Assembly: GCA_002686705.1 (NCBI GenBank)
Contig: NYYH01000093.1
Coordinates: 1-16,416, forward strand
From: Bacteroidota bacterium
Lineage (GTDB): Bacteria; Bacteroidota; Bacteroidia; Bacteroidales; F082
Reading direction: 5' to 3'
Length of the DNA stretch: 16,416 nucleotides
A program made the translations under genes and the position numbers. The notes under the pieces were generated by a model. That model worked only from the letters and a program-made list of their open reading frames with translations. It made no database searches and had not been told where the DNA came from. Below, piece by piece: positions 14,287-16,416 of the stretch (its first letter is position 1; each line of letters starts with the position of its first letter).

Positions 14287-16227
14287 TTATTTTACAAGCA
14301 TTTTCTTGGTTATTGAACTTTTTCCAATTTCTACAGTGTAGAAATAAATTCCTGATTCCAAGTTGCTTACATTTATATTGAAAGTATGTGCAAGAGCACT
14401 GTTATTAACACTTTCCTTATGAACAACCTGTCCAAGTATATTGTTAACTCTTAAGTTTATAACACCTGCTGTTTCTGATGTTACAAGTATACTAGTATTG
14501 TTAACCGCAGGGTTAGGACTATTTTGTGATACAGAGAAGTTAGCTAATCCTTCATGACTATCAATGCCAACTGGCATAGGCAGATTGAACCCTTTAATGT
14601 AGTAGAAATTCATTTCTGCAGCAGGATCAGCAGGATTAGTGTACTCTGTAAATACAAATGGAATTTCACAATCCCAAACATCGCCATTTTCTTCAGCAAA
14701 AACATATTGTGACATAGAGCCATAAAATGCGGCAAACCAGTAAAGGCTTAATGCTGTTACGTTTTGAACTCCACTTTGGTTATAAGTGTGATCTTCAGAA
14801 TCATAACCTGTTACAAAAATATTTGGATTAAGGTTAGCTTCGGCACCCTCAAGGTCTGTATCAATCCAGGAAAAGAACAAATAGTGCCCATCCATAGTTG
14901 ATGCAGCGTAAGGTCGGTTATACATTACTAAACCTGCCGGTTCGCCTTGAAGCCAAATATTGTCGTACAATGCGTCGGCAACCCAAGTACTACCACCATC
15001 ATCTGAATAAACATGCCAGGTAGCCATTGTACCTTCATTAGGATACCAGCCATCTTCTGTACCAAGAGCAATTATCCCGGTTATATGTGGATTACCTTTA
15101 CTATCAATTATAAGATCGGTCTGGTAACCCATGTTATAATAAATTTCATCCCTGTTAAATCCGGCACCATAAACCTCTTCCATAGTTTCATCAGACCAAT
15201 AATTCTTTACAGTCGAGATACCATCTTCACTTCCAAGAATTACGTGATTAGGATCGCTCCAAGTGTCACCGCCATCAGTAGTTTTGAGAAGGATTGGGTG
15301 ATAACTAGTATAAGGTTGCGGATCACTTTCCGAATCACTCATAACAAGAATATATCCGGTTTGTCCATCAGGTGCGAATGCAATTTTAGAATCGTTTATG
15401 CCATCATTTGGAGCAAGAAAGCTCATTAAATCACCATCATAGGTTATTTCTCCATCAAGTATTTCACCAGGTCCAATTATTAAATCACCCATATATATAG
15501 GAGAACCACTGCTCACATCCATGCTAGGTTGAAGATTCCAGGCTTTGCCCTGCTGAGTAATTGTATATGCATCTGGTACATAGCGATAGTAATCACCAGA
15601 GGAGGTTAAGTTAATCTGTGATGCGTTTGGAGGATCAGTTTCGGTAAGAGCGTTTGAACCGACTGCAGCACCACCCCAATTACTACCTTGGCTGTCATCG
15701 AGAGTACAAATATAAAATGCGTAATATGCATTAGCAGGATCAGTATTTCCTTCAGGATTGATTATTCCTCCCTGAGGATATCTACCCGCATCCATAGGGT
15801 AAGTTGGCCCGGGTCCTGTTGGAGCATAAGCTTGAACGTCGGTTGTCCATGTAGCGCCACCATCAGTAGATAAATCATAAGCTACACGGCTATTACCCTC
15901 AAGTTCTGTGCCACCTTGCATACGGTGTGTAAACACAACACTGTTAAGATTTGCATCAGCCCAAAGATAAGTTCTGGGACTATTATAAAAACCGTAAGCA
16001 TTGCCTGCTTTGCCTATTGGAATAAACGTAGCATCAATACCATTAATGGTTTCAGTTTGAGCAGCAGGTTTTTCGCTTGCCATAATAGTACGTGGACTTT
16101 GCTCAGGTGCCTTTTCCAAAGCGACATTCATAACTGGAATTTTAGTGCTTCTTAACACATGTTTAGTTTGTGAGAAAGAAGAAAAGCCAATTCCTAAAGC
16201 TAATACAAAAAGTAAGAATTTTTTCAT
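14287..16227 (-). CDS. T9SS-secreted Asp-box protein, paralogue 4
   Basis: The 646-residue protein starts MKKFLLFVLALGIGFSSFSQ, a signal peptide. It has three Asp-boxes (the first at 120-127, the others near 316 and 408) and ends with a T9SS type A sorting tail, so export through the gliding/T9SS machinery is expected. The central block NYWSDETMEEVYGAGFNRDE is intact. After the third box it carries the DNIWLQGEPAGLVMYNRPYA version, shared with paralogue 2. It is the first gene of the array on the minus strand and has the clearest promoter and terminator. No other recognisable domain or catalytic motif is visible; a role in adhesion or in binding extracellular glycans is only a guess. Confidence 0.88.
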   Translation of the reverse strand: MKKFLLFVLALGIGFSSFSQTKHVLRSTKIPVMNVALEKAPEQSPRTIMASEKPAAQTETINGIDATFIPIGKAGNAYGFYNSPRTYLWADANLNSVVFTHRMQGGTELEGNSRVAYDLSTDGGATWTTDVQAYAPTGPGPTYPMDAGRYPQGGIINPEGNTDPANAYYAFYICTLDDSQGSNWGGAAVGSNALTETDPPNASQINLTSSGDYYRYVPDAYTITQQGKAWNLQPSMDVSSGSPIYMGDLIIGPGEILDGEITYDGDLMSFLAPNDGINDSKIAFAPDGQTGYILVMSDSESDPQPYTSYHPILLKTTDGGDTWSDPNHVILGSEDGISTVKNYWSDETMEEVYGAGFNRDEIYYNMGYQTDLIIDSKGNPHITGIIALGTEDGWYPNEGTMATWHVYSDDGGSTWVADALYDNIWLQGEPAGLVMYNRPYAASTMDGHYLFFSWIDTDLEGAEANLNPNIFVTGYDSEDHTYNQSGVQNVTALSLYWFAAFYGSMSQYVFAEENGDVWDCEIPFVFTEYTNPADPAAEMNFYYIKGFNLPMPVGIDSHEGLANFSVSQNSPNPAVNNTSILVTSETAGVINLRVNNILGQVVHKESVNNSALAHTFNINVSNLESGIYFYTVEIGKSSITKKMLVK

Positions 16228-16280
16228 GATTTGAATTTTAATTTAACATATGAATAATTGTGTGTTCCATTTTGAGGTAG

Positions 16281-16308
16281 CAAATATAATATTTTATTCA
16301 CATATCAA
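16281..16308 (-). promoter_or_regulatory. Promoter of paralogue 4 (TTG-N17-TATATTTG)
   Basis: On the minus strand TTG (16308-16306) and TATATTTG (16288-16281) are 17 bases apart, fitting the Bacteroidota consensus. The ATG at 16227 follows after a 53-base gap. The rest of the right end (16309-16416) shows no gene. Confidence 0.6.
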
Positions 16309-16416
16309 CAAAATATTATTAATTTGAAGTTACCCCATAATTTATCAGTTACTTCTTTCAATCCCTTTTAAATAAAGGCACACAAGATTTTGCCAAGTGG
16401 AAAAGCACATTTTTTA

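Noticed and set aside
15013..15429. A 138-codon plus-strand open frame, and similar frames at 10741-10938, 11344-11544 and 15916-16155
   Set aside because: They lie antisense to the paralogue genes at corresponding positions, have no promoter or start signal, and have low-complexity translations. They reflect codon bias of the real genes.
10015..16227. Active sialidases
   Set aside because: Asp-boxes are present, but I could not identify the arginine triad, RIP motif, nucleophilic Tyr/Glu pair or Asp acid-base. Only the fold is suggested.
8000..16227. Invertible phase-variation cassette for the surface-protein array
   Set aside because: All four genes are in the same direction, no inverted repeats flanking a promoter were seen, and no recombinase gene is in the window.
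1..16416. tRNA, rRNA, CRISPR array, insertion sequence or prophage
   Set aside because: The intergenic gaps were read and none holds a cloverleaf, spaced direct repeats, transposase or terminal repeats. The only long inverted repeat is the 91-base pair discussed above.

Overview
The window is AT-rich DNA from a member of the Bacteroidota. Four things support this: gliding-motility genes gldF and gldG, type IX secretion (T9SS) C-terminal sorting tails, Bacteroidota-type promoters (TTG, about 20 bases, then TAnnTTTG) and very weak ribosome binding sites. The order is uncertain; a marine or sediment Flavobacteriia/Bacteroidia lineage fits.

Left part (1-4450). A glycosyltransferase gene begins at 85 and runs leftward off the edge. 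It is divergent from dprA (246-1346), which is followed by gldF (1492-2223) and gldG (from 2237). gldG is not intact. After 377 codons it switches, in frame, into the start codon of a GT-B glycosyltransferase (3368-4450), giving one 737-codon reading frame. The first 91 bases of the window are a perfect reverse complement of 3362-3452, so the start of the same glycosyltransferase gene is present twice in opposite orientations. The simplest reading is that the native order is glycosyltransferase (leftward) / dprA-gldF-gldG (rightward), and that the join at about 3362-3367 is an inverted chimera (amplification or assembly artefact) or a recent inverted duplication. It is unlikely to be a real GldG-glycosyltransferase fusion. 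If so, everything right of 3367 natively lies on the other side of dprA.

Middle (4522-7983). A DUF454 membrane protein comes first. Next is a two-gene operon: a hemerythrin-like protein of the YtfE/ScdA (RIC) type and a LuxR-type regulator with a degenerate receiver-like domain. Together they look like a sensing or repair unit for NO, oxygen or iron stress. Peptide-chain release factor 3 (prfC) follows, with its own well-formed promoter.

Right part (8000-16227, all minus strand). Four tandem paralogues of 617-647 residues each have a signal peptide, three Asp-box (BNR-type) motifs, a strongly conserved central block of unknown function and a type A T9SS sorting tail. They are predicted to be secreted or surface-attached beta-propeller proteins. 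Three of the four are followed by near-identical rho-independent terminators and at least three have recognisable promoters, so each is probably transcribed separately. The outermost copy (8000-9853), next to prfC, is the most diverged and lacks a terminator. No intergenic gap exceeds 300 bases, and I see no tRNA, rRNA, CRISPR array or insertion sequence.
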